In this document: positions 36,641 to 48,412 of the stretch, piece after piece
Numbering within the stretch: position 1 is the stretch's first letter
Layout of the letters: each line of letters opens with the position of its first letter
Source of the DNA: Hevea brasiliensis
Taxonomy: Eukaryota > Streptophyta > Magnoliopsida > Malpighiales > Euphorbiaceae
Length of the DNA stretch: 64,000 nucleotides
Reading direction: 5' to 3'
Assembly: GCF_030052815.1 (NCBI RefSeq)
Contig: NC_079496.1
Span: 82,139,652-82,203,651, forward strand
The notes under the pieces: model-generated
The model's input: only the letters and a program-made list of their open reading frames with translations
Told to the model about the DNA's origin: nothing
Database searches by the model: none
Program-made: the position numbers and the translations under genes

Positions 36641-38064
36641 TTGATTGATCGATCGTAATGGTCGCCGTAATGATCGTAAATATCAGAAGCTAATGGAAGA
36701 AGTCCGACAGGGCAAGAAACCAAAATTCTCAATCAGAGATGATGGTCTATTGCTACACCAGGGCAGAATGTGTGTTCCTAATGATGTTGAATTGAGGAAG
36801 ATCATTTTGAAGGAAGCACATGAGTCTCCTTTTGCCATGCACCCTGGTGGCACAAAAATGTATAGAGGGCTAAAGGAGCATTACTGGTGGATGGGTATGA
36901 AAATGAATGTGGAATTTGTATCCAAATGCCTAACTTGTCAAGTATAGGCAGAGCATCTAGTACCCACTGTGTTGTTACATCCACTACCAGTAGCAGAGTG
37001 GAAATGGGAGAGAATAACGATGGATTTTGTGATGGGACTTCCGAGGACACAGAAGAGTCATGATGCAGTTTGGGTCATTGTTGACAGATTGACTAAATCT
37101 GCTCATTTTCTGCCAAGACGATGGACTACGCTTTAGAAAGATTGGCCAAGTTATACATCGATGAGATTGTGAGATTGCATGGAGTGCGGTATCCATCAGA
37201 CGTATGCAGATCCTAGGTTCACTTCTAGATTCAGGGTAGTCTTCAGAGAGCCCTAGGAACTAGATTGAACTTCGATCGCATTCCACCCACGCATGCATGG
37301 CCACCCGAGAGGGTAATTCAGATCTTGGAGGACATGCTACGGGCTTGTGAGATTGAGTTTGAGGGTAGTTGGGATACACACTTGCCTTTGATTGAGTTTG
37401 CTTACAACAACAGCTACCAATCAAGCATTGGGATGCCTCCATATGAAGCTTTGTATGGCAGAAAATGTAGAACCCCGTTGTGTTGGGATGACGTGGGTGA
37501 AAGAAAAATGATTGGACCCGAAATTGTTCAACAAACTGAGGAGAAGATCAGGGTGATCAGAGGTCGACTTAAGACTGCATCAGACCGTCAGAAGTCCTAC
37601 ATTGATCTGAAGAGAAGAGATATTCAGTATGCAGTGGGTGACAGAGTTTTCCTCAAGGTTTCTCCTTGGAAGAGAATTATGAGATTCGACAGAAAGGGGA
37701 AACTAAGTCCTCATTTCATTGGGCCATATGAGGTTCTGGAAAGAGTGGGTCCTTTGGCATATCGGTTGGCACTACCTCCAGAGTTAGAGAAGATACATAA
37801 TGTCTTCCATGTGTCTATGTTGAGGAGGTATCGATCAGACCCATCTCATGTACTACCAGTAGAAGAAATAGAAGTGAATCCAGACCTCACATATGAAGAA
37901 GAACCCATAAAGATTCTGGCTTATGAGGTGAAGCAGCTACAGAATAAGCAGATACCGTTGGTAAAAGTGCTGTGGAACCATCATTCGGGCCAAGAAGCTA
38001 TTTGGGAATGAGAGGAGGACATGAGGAGACATCACCCACAACTGTTCAGAGATTGATACCAGGT
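36641..38064 (+). pseudogene. pol: Gypsy H integrase with chromodomain-like C-terminus
   Basis: The zinc-binding domain (H in EAHESPF, H in MHPGG, then CLTC) is at 36815-36945. The first catalytic Asp lies in ITMDFVMGLPR at about 37019. The stretch that should hold the second Asp is garbled at about 37197-37212. The third residue, Glu of ERVIQIL, is kept. The open frame 37265-38011 carries the C-terminal part: DTHLPLIEFAYNNSY, ALYGRKCRTPLCW, GDRVFLKVSPWKR, KLSPHFIGPYEVLERVG, VFHVSMLRRY and the EAIWE end. A stop at about 38009 replaces Arg or Gln of the family. It would insert the cDNA and, by the C-terminal domain, favour heterochromatin. Confidence 0.83.
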
Positions 38065-38089
38065 CAAATTTCGAGACGAAATTTATTTT

Positions 38090-38103
38090 AAGGGGGGGAG
38101 AAT
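38090..38103 (+). other. Gypsy H polypurine tract
   Basis: AAGGGGGGGAGAAT directly before the 3' LTR; it would prime plus-strand synthesis. Confidence 0.85.
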
Positions 38104-41100
38104 TGTAACACCCCCGTTTGCATAGCCTGGTAGATTTCACTGTTCCGGTGACCGGTGTCGGTCCGGACAATTAAGGGGATTAGGACCACACTTAAGACAA
38201 CTTGAGAAGCCATAAACATAAATAATTAGTAATGTTTAATTAGTTAACTAAAAATAAGAAAAACAGAACATAAGAGGTTAAACGAGCCGAGAGTCACAGC
38301 GATGAGTGACCTCCTCGGGAACGACTGCGAAGTCGTTTTAAACTCAAATTTCGAACCGTAAAAAGTGACGCAGCGGTCCTTAGGACCCTTATGAACACAG
38401 TGGAAAAGAGAAAATCACGAAAAAGAACTGTTAAGTCAGTCAAATAATTAGGTCAGGGAGCCGGAAGAAATATTGGATTATTTGCAAACCGTGATGAACC
38501 GGCGAGGGGCGATTTGGTCAATTGACCCCGAGAGCTGACTCCTGACCTAACTGTCAAATAAAATCGGAGAAAAGAAAATTTTGGAATCGAGAATTAAATT
38601 AAAGAACTAATAGAAAAAAATAAATAGAAAAAAAAAGAAAAGAAAAGAAAGAAGTTAGAAAAGTCAAAGGTGATGTCATAAAAGAATTAATTAAATGAAT
38701 TATTAAATTTGGACTTTGTGGTCTTCCATAAGCAAAATAAAAAGAAAAGAAATTGGTTTTTTTTCTTCTTCATTTCCGTCAACCTTCATCTCCTCTCTCA
38801 TCTCTCTCTTTTTCTTAACTCTCCATCTCCACAAACTCCATTAAAGCTCAATTTTGAGCTTGTATATCATAAAATTTCACCATAGAAAAAGTAGCCACCA
38901 TAGTTAAAGCTTATCTAGGCAACTTGAGAAGAGGATTGAGCAAGAAAGAAAGAAAGAAAGAAGAACAAAAGTTAGGGTTTTGAAGATTTAAGAAAGGTTA
39001 GTGTGTTAACTCATTATATTACTTCTTTAAATGCATATGCAATGGTTGACATGAGCTTAGAAGTTATGAAATCAAATAAAAACATGGGAGAAGGACCAAA
39101 CTAAAATTTGGGCAGCTTGAGAGGAGTATGATTTACATGAATTTGATGCATTAGAATAAGTTTAAAAGCTTTGATTAGTGAATGGTTAAGGTTAAGTGCA
39201 CTAGTTGTGATTTAATGCATGAGATGGAAGAGCTAGGGTTTGAATGTTAGGGTTTTGAGGCAAAATTTTGGAGAAATGCATAAATGATATCTTGGACCTA
39301 TTGTGAAGTGAAATAATGGTCAATTATGACCAAATAACTTGTGTGGGAATGATAGAAAACTAAACCAAATTCGTAGGTCAATGGTCATGCTGCTGGCAGC
39401 ATGACCAAACCCACTTTGAAGGACTAAAACTCAAATTTTACAAGTCCAATTGATATGCCATCAATTGGAGATGAAAATAGACATAAAATAGCACAATTTT
39501 CATTGAGGAACCATGCCCAAAAACTGACCAAAACTTAGTGAAACAATTGACCAAAGTGAAGTGAGAGCAGGCTGCCATCGCATTAAATCGACCAAATAAA
39601 CAGTAACTGTTCATTTGGTCATAACTCGAACTAGGAAGGTCAAATTGACCTGAAATTTTACCAACAATTAGATAAGACATAGATCTAAAATTGTCATGAA
39701 GAACACCACCCCAAATTATGCCATTAACCCATTCAAATTATTGAGCAAAGTTGAGTTACCAAACCTGCAACTCTGCAGATTTTCAGTTGAACAGTAATGT
39801 TTGGATGGCTATAACTTTCTCTAGAAAATTCGGATTTAGGCGATTCTTGAACCGATGGAAACCTAAGACATAGTAGAACATTTCATATGAAGAAAGTTAG
39901 ACCAAATTATGAACTTAACTTAATCAAATTACTGACCAAAGTTGGATCAAAATCTGCCAGAACCCAAGATACCAGTATGAACAGTACACGTGAACAGTAA
40001 ACTTATTTTGGCCATAACTTGAGCTAAAAAACTCCGATTGAGGTGATCCAAAAATGAGAATACACTTAAGACAATAAGGAACATTTTCTATGAAGGAAGT
40101 TTTGTCAAATTCCAACAGTAGACTGACCAATGAAACAGTGCAACTTCGGAGCACCAAAATCGAAAATTGGCAATTTTGCCAAAATAACCTAAGCTTTGAG
40201 AAAATGACCAAAACCAACAAGTTTAGTGACCAAAATGTGGTATGTGGGTGAATTTGGAGTTCCCATACCTATTAAGTCTTAGAAAGTCAACTATTTGACT
40301 TAAATAGTGCAGTGAATAGTAACCCGAAACACAAAATTTAAAGAACGTCGAATTTAGCACGTTAGAGCTAGGTAATTGTGAAGCTAAATTTATTTTGGAT
40401 CTGTGTTAAGTTCTAGTACTGAAACATTGTAAAATTGTGTGTTTCAGTTGAAAAGAATATCGGGAAGGAACCCGAGGAACCGAGTCGAGGCTAAGGGACG
40501 ACTCGTTTGAGGTTTGTGCACAACATCACTATGCTTTAAAATGTGTTGATAAAGTGAATGAAATATGTATTTTACATTTGCTTTGACTTATTGAGAATTT
40601 ATTTGTGACAATAGTTATGATGTTTTGACTTAAATTGTTAGAAGTTATTGTGTATATTTGAAATGACAATGTTTAGCAAATTGTTAAGATAATTTTTGAA
40701 ACTACAGTGTCATGACCATATATTTGAACACCTCACTAGCACGACTAGTGGGGGTAATTAGTTTCGAATTTTGATTCCTTCTCTGGAGAAGTATTGAGGT
40801 GTGCCAGTAGAATAGGATGTGAATGGATATCCATATATTTGAGCTAGCTAGCCTTGTGATATGATTTCTCTTTAACCTCTGGCTATTGAGATTCATGTGG
40901 TTTCTCTTAGCGTCTGGCTATTGAGATTCTATTTGTTTCGAATGGCATGATCTAACTGTGGGTTTTATGAAATGTGTTTTGATACTTTGAAATGAACTTG
41001 GTTTACATGTAAAATCTCACAATGCATGATTGTATTTAATTTTCATGTTTAGCCAAAATTTTGAATGAATGTGCTTTAAGTTTTGCATAAAGATTATTTT

Positions 41101-41824
41101 AGTATATTGTGCACCACTGAGTCCTAGTACTCAGCGATAGCTTTTATTGCTGTCGCAGATACAGAGACTAAAGGAGCAGCAGACTGAGCTGCTGAGGTGT
41201 GAGAAGCTACCAGCCTAAAGTTTTCGGGTATAATTTATACCCTAACTGCAAATATTTCTTTTGATGTATATATTGCACATAAATGTATGGACATGTACAT
41301 GGGTCTTGAGCAGCTTGTACAAAGTTTGTATAAAAGTTGTAATAAATTTTAGTTTGGACTTTCTGAATGTAAATTTTAGTATGATGAATATATAAATTGT
41401 TTATCTTGAATGGAATATGAATAAATGATATTGATAGACAGTATTTTGAAAGAATTATTGAACTTGTGAATTTGAGAAATTGATTGAGATTGAGTTTGAA
41501 ATTGAAGCAGTTGTTGAGAAAAATTTTTAGAAGTGCTTTTTTACAGGTATTCGAAGAACGGTTTTCTTGAAATACAGAGGAAACTCTGTCAAAATTTTTA
41601 TAAAATTTGCGGAAAAATAAAATGGGCCAAAATTTCCAACTAGCTTTCAACTTAATTACATGTTTTAAATATTTATTAGAAATGCTCACCACTTATCAAA
41701 AAGAAGAAAATTGTTTTAAAATCCCTTGTAGGGTACTTAATGAGTTATCGGTAGGTGAAGTTCGGTAGTTCATTAGGTATTCTACGGGATCATGTTATGC
41801 CTTAGAGAGGGGTAAGGTGTGACA
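38104..41824 (+). repeat. Gypsy H 3' LTR (3721 bp)
   Basis: A near copy of 29538-33252 with TG...CA ends, followed by the duplication TGGAT. Clustered differences from the 5' LTR stand near 38362, 38525-38560 and 39577-39592. The 161-codon reverse frame at 41207-41692 is LTR sequence that is broken in the 5' copy, so it is not a gene. Confidence 0.9.
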
Positions 41825-41829
41825 TGGAT

Positions 41830-42040
41830 GTACCTGAGGATGATCAATAGAATTATAAGAATTCAATCACCCACTAGAAATCTATCCAACTAGGATTTCC
41901 GTTTTCTACTTTGGAAGTGTAGGATTCGCTAAGTTAGTGGGAGGACCAATTTGATTAAAAGACCATAATCATTTTGGTTAATTACATGATACATTTACTA
42001 ATTAATCTGGTTATTTTCTGCAATTAATTTTCTGATAAAA
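41830..42040 (+). other. Copia G leader, second part
   Basis: It resumes with GTACCTGAGG, the rest of the motif split by H, and runs to the gag ATG. It matches 9876-10090 of A on the other strand. Confidence 0.8.
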
Positions 42041-42796
42041 ATGAGCACAAAACAACCACCACCATCCAATATCCTTGCAAGCATACTTGATCACAACAGG
42101 TTGATAGGACCTAATCTGTCTGATTGGCTAAGAAATTTGAAAGTTGTCCTGAACCTTGAACATATAGGATATGTTCTAGATTCAAATGTTCCTGGTCCCT
42201 TACCTCCAGAGGCCACACAAGAGGAACATGATACTTTGGACAAATGGAAGGAGCATGATATGAGAGCTAAATGTTACATGCTTGCTTCCATGAGTAATGA
42301 GTTACAGAAGCAACATGAGAACATGCAGAGTGCGAGTGAGATCCTCCTTCACCTACAAGAGTTGTATGGTGAGCACAACAGGAATGCTAGGTATGAGATA
42401 TCTAGACAGCTATTCCGTATGAGGATGTCTGAGGGACAGAATGTTGGGGATCATGTCCACAAGATGATTCGGCTGATTGAGCAGTTGGAACATCTTGACT
42501 TCAACATGGATTTCCAACTACAGACGGATTTGATCCTTCAGTCCCTTCCTGAGTCTTTTGGGAATTTTGTGACAAGTTTCCATATGACTAAACAGGAATG
42601 CACCTTAGCTGGTTTACTCAACATGCTGGTTATTGCCCAAAAGAATATGCCAGGCAATAAAGGGAAAGAGGTAGCTTTGGTTGCATCTTCTTCTGCTGGA
42701 AAGTCCAACAAGAAAAAGGGCAATAAGAAAAAGAAATCTCATATTCCTGGTCCTTCTAAGAAAATAGCTAAACAGAAAAACAAAGACCAAAGCTGA
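42041..42796 (+). CDS. gag: Copia G gag (capsid protein, open but short)
   Basis: A 251-codon open frame from MSTKQPPPSNILASIL, the only gag of the window without an internal stop. It has the copia capsid core (LSDWLRNLKVVLN, KWKEHDMRAKCYML, LQELYGEHNRNARYEI, LFRMRMSEGQNVGDHV, LILQSLPESFGNF) and a Lys/Ser-rich tail (KKKGNKKKKSH). It ends before the zinc knuckle, whose codons lie downstream in altered form. It may still give a capsid-like protein without nucleic-acid knuckle, but nothing in the sequence shows it is expressed. The start matches A and D. Confidence 0.82.
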   Translation: MSTKQPPPSNILASILDHNRLIGPNLSDWLRNLKVVLNLEHIGYVLDSNVPGPLPPEATQEEHDTLDKWKEHDMRAKCYMLASMSNELQKQHENMQSASEILLHLQELYGEHNRNARYEISRQLFRMRMSEGQNVGDHVHKMIRLIEQLEHLDFNMDFQLQTDLILQSLPESFGNFVTSFHMTKQECTLAGLLNMLVIAQKNMPGNKGKEVALVASSSAGKSNKKKGNKKKKSHIPGPSKKIAKQKNKDQS

Positions 42797-42884
42797 CAAA
42801 GGCAAAGAAAAGTGTTTCCATTACCAACAGGAAAGTGTTTCCATTGCTAATAAGAAAGTGTTTCCACTGCCCAGAGTATAGCAA
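42797..42884 (+). repeat. Triplicated zinc-knuckle segment and protease deletion in copia G
   Basis: AAAGTGTTTCCA(T/C)T-type segments occur three times within about 60 bases (near 42813, 42833 and 42856). In A this segment stands once and encodes CFHC of the zinc knuckle. The sequence then jumps from the knuckle end (CCCAGAGTA) to the pre-integrase part, so the whole protease is missing. Confidence 0.65.
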
Positions 42885-43650
42885 TCTAAATGAAAGCAAT
42901 GCCGTGGTGAAAAACAACTCAAGTTCAAAATATATTTGGCAGTTAAGGTTATGTCATGTTGCAGAAGATAGGATTACAAAATTGGAGAAAATGGGGATTC
43001 TATCCTTATTGGACTCTGAGCCTACTCCAACTTGTGAATCTTGCCTTCAGGGCAAAATGACTAGATCACCCTTTGTTGGACAGGGGCTAAGAGCTGAAAA
43101 TATTTTGGAGCTAATACATAGTGATGTATGTGGTCCATTCAAAGAAATGGCTAGAGGGGGCTTTCATTATTTTATTACCTTTACTGATGATAAATCAAGG
43201 TTTGGGTATTTGTGTTTGATGAAATACAAACATGAATCTTTTGAAAAGTTCAAAGAATTTAAATCTGAAGTAGAAAATCAAACAGTAAAGAGTATTAAAG
43301 CTCTTCGATCAGATCGTGGAGGTGAATATTTGAGTACTGAATTTGATAAATACTTGAGAGAGCATGGCATTGTTTCTCAGCTGACTCCTCTAGGAACACC
43401 ACAACTGAATGGTGTATCTGAAAGGAGAAATCATACCCTATTGGATATGGTACGTAGTATGATGAGCTATACTGATATGCCAATCTTCTTTTGGGGATTT
43501 GCATTAGAATTAACTTTGTATATTCTAAATAGGATTCCATCAAAATCAGTTTCTTCCACACCTTATGAGATATGGCATGGAAGAAAACCAAGTCTTAAGC
43601 ATGTTAAGATTTGGGGTTGTCCAGCTTATATCAAAAAAACTGAACACTGA
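42885..43650 (+). pseudogene. pol: Copia G integrase
   Basis: The pre-integrase HHCC residues (LRLCHVAEDR, CESCLQGK) and the complete catalytic triad are present: Asp in IHSDVCGPF, Asp in LRSDRGGEY, Glu in NGVSERRNHT. The open frame spans 42835-43650; its first codons belong to the rearranged gag segment. It ends with GCPAYIKKTEH, a frameshift against the spacer that continues as TDKLEAISEIGRFVGY in the next frame. Without a protease and in this broken frame it could not be processed from a Gag-Pol precursor. Confidence 0.82.
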
Positions 43651-45157
43651 TAAATTGGAGGCCATATCAGAAATAGGTCGATTTGTTGGATATCCAAAAG
43701 ATGGTTTTGGATATTATTTTTATTTGCCTACTTCACAAAAGGTTGTGATAAGTAGAGATGCCACATTTCTTGAACAACAGTTTGTTCAAGAAGGAGGCAA
43801 AGGAAGGCAAATAGAGTTAGAATTGGAGAATTCTGACCAACCAATGCATCGATGGATATAGATCCATCTAGTCAACCAATACCCGTTGATGAAACATCTA
43901 CAGCTGTTCCTCGTAGAACAACCAGGGTATCTCACCCACTAGTGAGATATGGTTTTCTTCATGAAGAAGAACAAGAGTTGTCTACTCATGAAGAAGTAGA
44001 TCATGGAGATGATCCACTTACCTATGAAGAAGCTATATCAGATATAGACTCTTCAAAATGGATTGATGCTATGAAATCCAAGATTGATTCCATGTATAAG
44101 AGTCAAGTTTGGGATCTTGTTGACCCACCTGAAGGTATTATACCTATAGGGAACAAATGGGTTTTCAAGAAGAAAATTGGTTCTGATGGAAAGGTAGAGA
44201 CCTATAAGGCAAGGCTAGTAGCGAAAGGGTTTCACCAAAGGAAAGGAATCGACTATGAGGAGATTTTCTCGCCTGTTGCCATGCTTAAATCAATTAGGAT
44301 TCTACTAGCAATAGCTGCATACTATGATTATGAGATTTGGCAGATGGATGTCAAAACAGTTTTTTTTCAATGGATACATTGAAGAAAACATTTTCATGGA
44401 ACAACCTAGGGGATTTGAATCCCAAGATGGTTCCAAGGTATGCAAGCAAAAGCGATCCATTTATGAGTTGAAACAAGCTTCGAGGAGTTGGAACATCCGT
44501 TTTGATGAAGCCATTAAATCCTTTGGTTTTATCAAAAATGAGGATGAGCCATGTGTATATAAGAAGGTTAGTGACAGTGCTATCACTTTCCTTGTCTTAT
44601 ATGTGGATGACATACTGTTGATGGGTAATGACACAGGTATGTTGACGACTATAAAGGTATGGTTGTCAAATACATTCTCCATGAAATACTTAGGGGAGGT
44701 AACCTATATTCTTGGGATTCGCATCTATAGAGATAAAGCGAAAAGAATAATTGGTTTATCCCAAAGTCTATACTTGGAAAAGGTGTTAAAGAGGTTTAAC
44801 ATGCTTAATTCCAAGAGAGGATTGTTACCAGTGAGACATGGTATCCATCTTTCTAAAGAGATGTCTCCAAAGACATCTGAAGAAAGAGATAAGATGATCA
44901 GGATTCCATATGCTTCGGCTATTGGAAGTTTAATGTATGCAATGTTGTGTACTAGGCCGGATATCGCATATGCTGTTAGTTTGACTAGCAGGTATCAATC
45001 CAATCCAGGTTTGGAACATCGGATAGTCACAAGAATATCCTTAAGTACTTGAGAAGAACTAAGGATTTATTCTTGATTTATGGAGGTGGAGACTTGCAAT
45101 TGGATGGTTATATTGATTCTGATTTCCAATCAGATATCGATGATAGAAAGTCTACCT
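43631..45157 (+). pseudogene. pol: Copia G reverse transcriptase and start of RNase H
   Basis: Three overlapping open pieces (43565-43861, 43852-44382, 44324-45052) make the RT: NKWVFKKKIGSDG, YKARLVAKGF, WQMDVKT, then after a frameshift at a run of T (about 44358) NGYIEENIFME, IYELKQASR (Gly to Glu in the usual GLKQA) and YVDDILLMG. The thumb end SIYAMLCTRPDIAYAVS-like block follows. A frameshift at about 45020 precedes LDGYIDSDFQ of RNase H. The gene stops at the duplication CTGGA, where element I begins, and resumes at 55096. Confidence 0.83.
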
Positions 45158-47525
45158 CTGGATGTAACACCCCTAAGTTCGGTAGTGCGTTCTACTGCTC
45201 CAGTGACCAGTGTTGTCCGGACAGCTAGGATGCCTAGAACCACACTTCGATATGAGTGAGGAGACATAAAATAATGAAATACAAGAAAAGGAAATACAAG
45301 AAAAACAAAGGAAAAATCATAGCAAAGAAATGTAACCAAGTTAAGCGAGCCGAAAAACCTAGCGATGGGTGATCATGACGGAAGTCACGGCGTGGACCGT
45401 TGACTAGCCCCGGATCATGGGAATCCTGGAAAACATTTTAGGACTTAAATAGACCCTTGTTGAAGAATAAATATCATTAGAAAGATCAAAGAAAAATTAA
45501 ATAATTAGTACAAAGAAAAGTGAGAAATCGAAAAGCAGAAAACCCAGTAATCTGAAAAATCGAACGAATCTAACAGGGGCATTATGGTCATTTGACATCC
45601 CGAAGTGTCTTTTGACCTAAATGTCCATTCAAAATAAATAATATTACACTTAGAAAATAAAATGAAAAGTTAATTTGGTGGTACCTAAAGTAAATAGCTA
45701 AAATCAAGGGTTTAATGTGGAATAAATGCACATTTAGCTTATTATATGATTAAATGACTAAGTGGACCACTAAAGGATTAAATTAAACATAAAATGTGGC
45801 TGATGTAAGGCCACTATACCCATCAGAATGTTCATCTTCCTCATTTCATAAACATTGCCGTGAATGGAGGTGAGAGGAACTCCATAGCCATTTTTCATGC
45901 AAGCTTTCTTAACTCTCCATTTTCAACTCCAACCTCTTGGGTTCCTTCATGAAACTTTGTCTACACATCACAAGGAAGATATTGATACCAATTTTGAGAA
46001 GTTTGGTGAAGGTTTAGCAAGTTACAATTAAAGGTAAGTTTGCATTTTTGAGAATTTCCTTGTTAAACTTTATGTTTATGTTATGGGTGTTAGTTTTGTG
46101 AAGGAAATTTTGAAGTTTAAATAGTTATTGAGATAGCCATTTTTGGACAGCCATGGGGTCACACATTTGATGATTTATTATGCATATAATTGATGAGAAA
46201 TAATGTTGATCATGGTAAATTAATATCCTAATGAATTGTTTCACATATATATGGTGATTTTGGCACTTGGATGAGAATTGATGGATTGTAGGGCAATGTG
46301 GTGTTGAAGGACAATTTCGCAGCTTGGGAACCCTTGCATAATTGTATGTATTGATGGAAGTATAGGCAGAATATTGACCTAGAAGGATTGATGGATATGT
46401 ATGTAGATTGATGATGTAAAGTGTATGTAAAATTTGTAATGGTTAGGTGTGTATGTAATGGTATTTAGAAATTGTAAATGTGAATTATACTTGGTGTGTT
46501 GAGGGTAATGGTAATCTGCCCAAAATAATGTTAATGTAAAGTAGATAATGCTTTTGGTAATGTACCAAAAAGATTGGTAGGGTATGGAAGTAAACTTTGC
46601 AAGGTAAATATGTGTTTGAAGTGGGGTGTGAAAGGCATAGTGAGGGCAGTGTACAATTTAGCCTATAACCTTAAATGTGTAACCTCAATTGGTATGAGAC
46701 CAATTTGAGGTGAAACTAGGCACAAAATGTGCCAACTTTCATTGAGAAACCATACCAAAATTCTGCTTGCAAGGTGACCTAAAAAAATGACCAATTCGGA
46801 TTAGGTGCAATTAGGACCTGAAAAATGACCAATTGGGCAGCAGTGAGTGTTTAGGCCATAACTCACTAAAACCAGGTCCAATTGACCTGAAATTTTAACC
46901 AAGAATAGTTAAGACCCATACCTACAAGTCTTATGAAGACACCAAAGCCCAGAAATGACCATAAGCAAGTCAAACAACTTGCACAAGTTCGGGTCCAAAA
47001 ACTGGCCGAACCAGAGTTGACTAAATTGACCACAAATTGACCTAAATTGATACCATTTGACCAGCAATAGTGTAATGACCATAACTTGGTCTACTTAACT
47101 CGGATTGACCTGAAATTTTGCACCGCGTGCAATAAGACCTAGATCTACAAGTTTGTAGTTTCGACCGAGACCCGAAAACCGAGGGAACTAGATCGTCCGG
47201 TTAGGTCAAACCAGTGTTCCGGAATCCAGCAATTTGCATTAAAATGCACTAAGCAAGGAAGTGACTTTGGTAAAACATACCAAATCTAAAACCTTATCGA
47301 ATGTGACATATTAACGACACTAAAACCTAATTTACCTAAAACGCAATGAGGGTCGGTATATTAGGTGATTAAGTGAATAATTGAGTTCAGTATTATTTAC
47401 CAAACACCATCGATAGAGACAATTTAATTTGATCTGAAACACTTGAATTGTGTTTCTCGCTAACAAGGACTCAAAGAAAAGGGAAAGAAATAATCGAGTC
47501 AGGACCAGGAGACAAATATCAGAGG

Positions 47526-47930
47526 TTTGTGCACAACGACTATTTCTTTTGAATTTTTCAATTGAAATGAATTATGACTATTATACATTATTATTTTAAA
47601 TTGTGTTTGTGCACAACAACTATTTCTCTTGAATTTTCAATTGAAATAAATATTGACTATTTGTATATTATTGTTTTAAATTGTGTTTGTGCACAACTAG
47701 TTTTCAAGCGATTTTACTCAATAAGATTTCATATGATTAATTATATGTTATTGATTTAAATTGTGTTTGTGCACAACTATTGCTTTTGAATTTTTCAATT
47801 GAAATAAATATTGAATATTTGTATATTATTGTTTTAAATTGTGTTTGTGCACAACAACTATTTCTTTTGAATTATTTTCAATTGAAATAAATATTGACTA
47901 TTTGTATATTATTGTTTTAAATTGTGGAAA
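47526..47930 (+). repeat. 80-bp tandem array with GTGCAC motif, 5' LTR of I
   Basis: GCACAAC recurs at 47531, 47611, 47691, 47771 and 47849, a period of 80 (last step 78). Each unit has TTTGTGCACAAC, with the 6-bp palindrome GTGCAC, and a CAATTGAAATAAAT-like part. A matching array is at 53026-53432. Confidence 0.85.
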
Positions 47931-48412
47931 TGTGTTTGATGGACACTTATTGATTGAAAAACATTGTGAATGGTTTGAAATCGTGAAAATTGTTTGAATG
48001 ATATTGATGGATACTTATTGATTGAAAAGCATCAGAAATGGTTTTGTGGAAATTGAAGTGAATTACGAATTGTGTTGCCAATTTGTGAATGAAATTATAA
48101 CTTTGGAAATTTATTGGATTCTTACGGATCATTTGAATAAAATGTTTGGAATTGTTTTGACTCACAATTGGCATGACACTGATACTATGTTCCTCCTCCA
48201 TTAATGGGGTGAGTGTGATTATTCCTCCCTCTTTGACTTATCAGTCTGGGGTGAGTATGATTATGTTCCTCCCTCTTTGACTTCCACCGAGGTGAGTATG
48301 GATGAGTACTCATTAGATAGCTAGCTTCCTCCCTCATTGATTTCGATTATTGGGGTGAGTATGTCTTGTCGTGGTGTACAACACGGCATATATGGAAAAA
48401 TGTGTGTCATGA

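Larger units (their letters stand above)
29538..41824 (+). mobile_element. Gypsy H (family T2), complete with both LTRs
   Basis: A 12.3-kb plus-strand Ty3/gypsy element flanked by the duplication TGGAT (29533-29537, 41825-41829). It has both LTRs, a PBS, gag, protease, reverse transcriptase, RNase H, integrase and a PPT in gypsy order. The integrase C-terminus with VLWNHHSGQEAIWE resembles the chromodomain end of Tekay-type chromoviruses. The LTRs are nearly identical outside a few clustered mismatches, so the insertion is young. The coding frames are broken at several places, many of them at CTG or CAG sites. Confidence 0.92.

Noticed and set aside
41207..41692. 161-codon reverse open frame as a possible gene
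   Set aside because: It is inside the H 3' LTR, and the same region of the 5' LTR (32637-33120) keeps only a 70-codon part. Its hydrophobic, Lys/Asn-rich translation is typical of a chance frame.
29538..41824. Gypsy H as an endogenous virus with an envelope gene
   Set aside because: Between integrase and the PPT there are fewer than 100 bases, so there is no room for an additional gene.
42835..43650. A host gene captured by the retrotransposon, suggested by Cys-rich CFHC repeats ahead of integrase
   Set aside because: The Cys-rich part is the element's own zinc knuckle, tripled; no foreign domain is seen.
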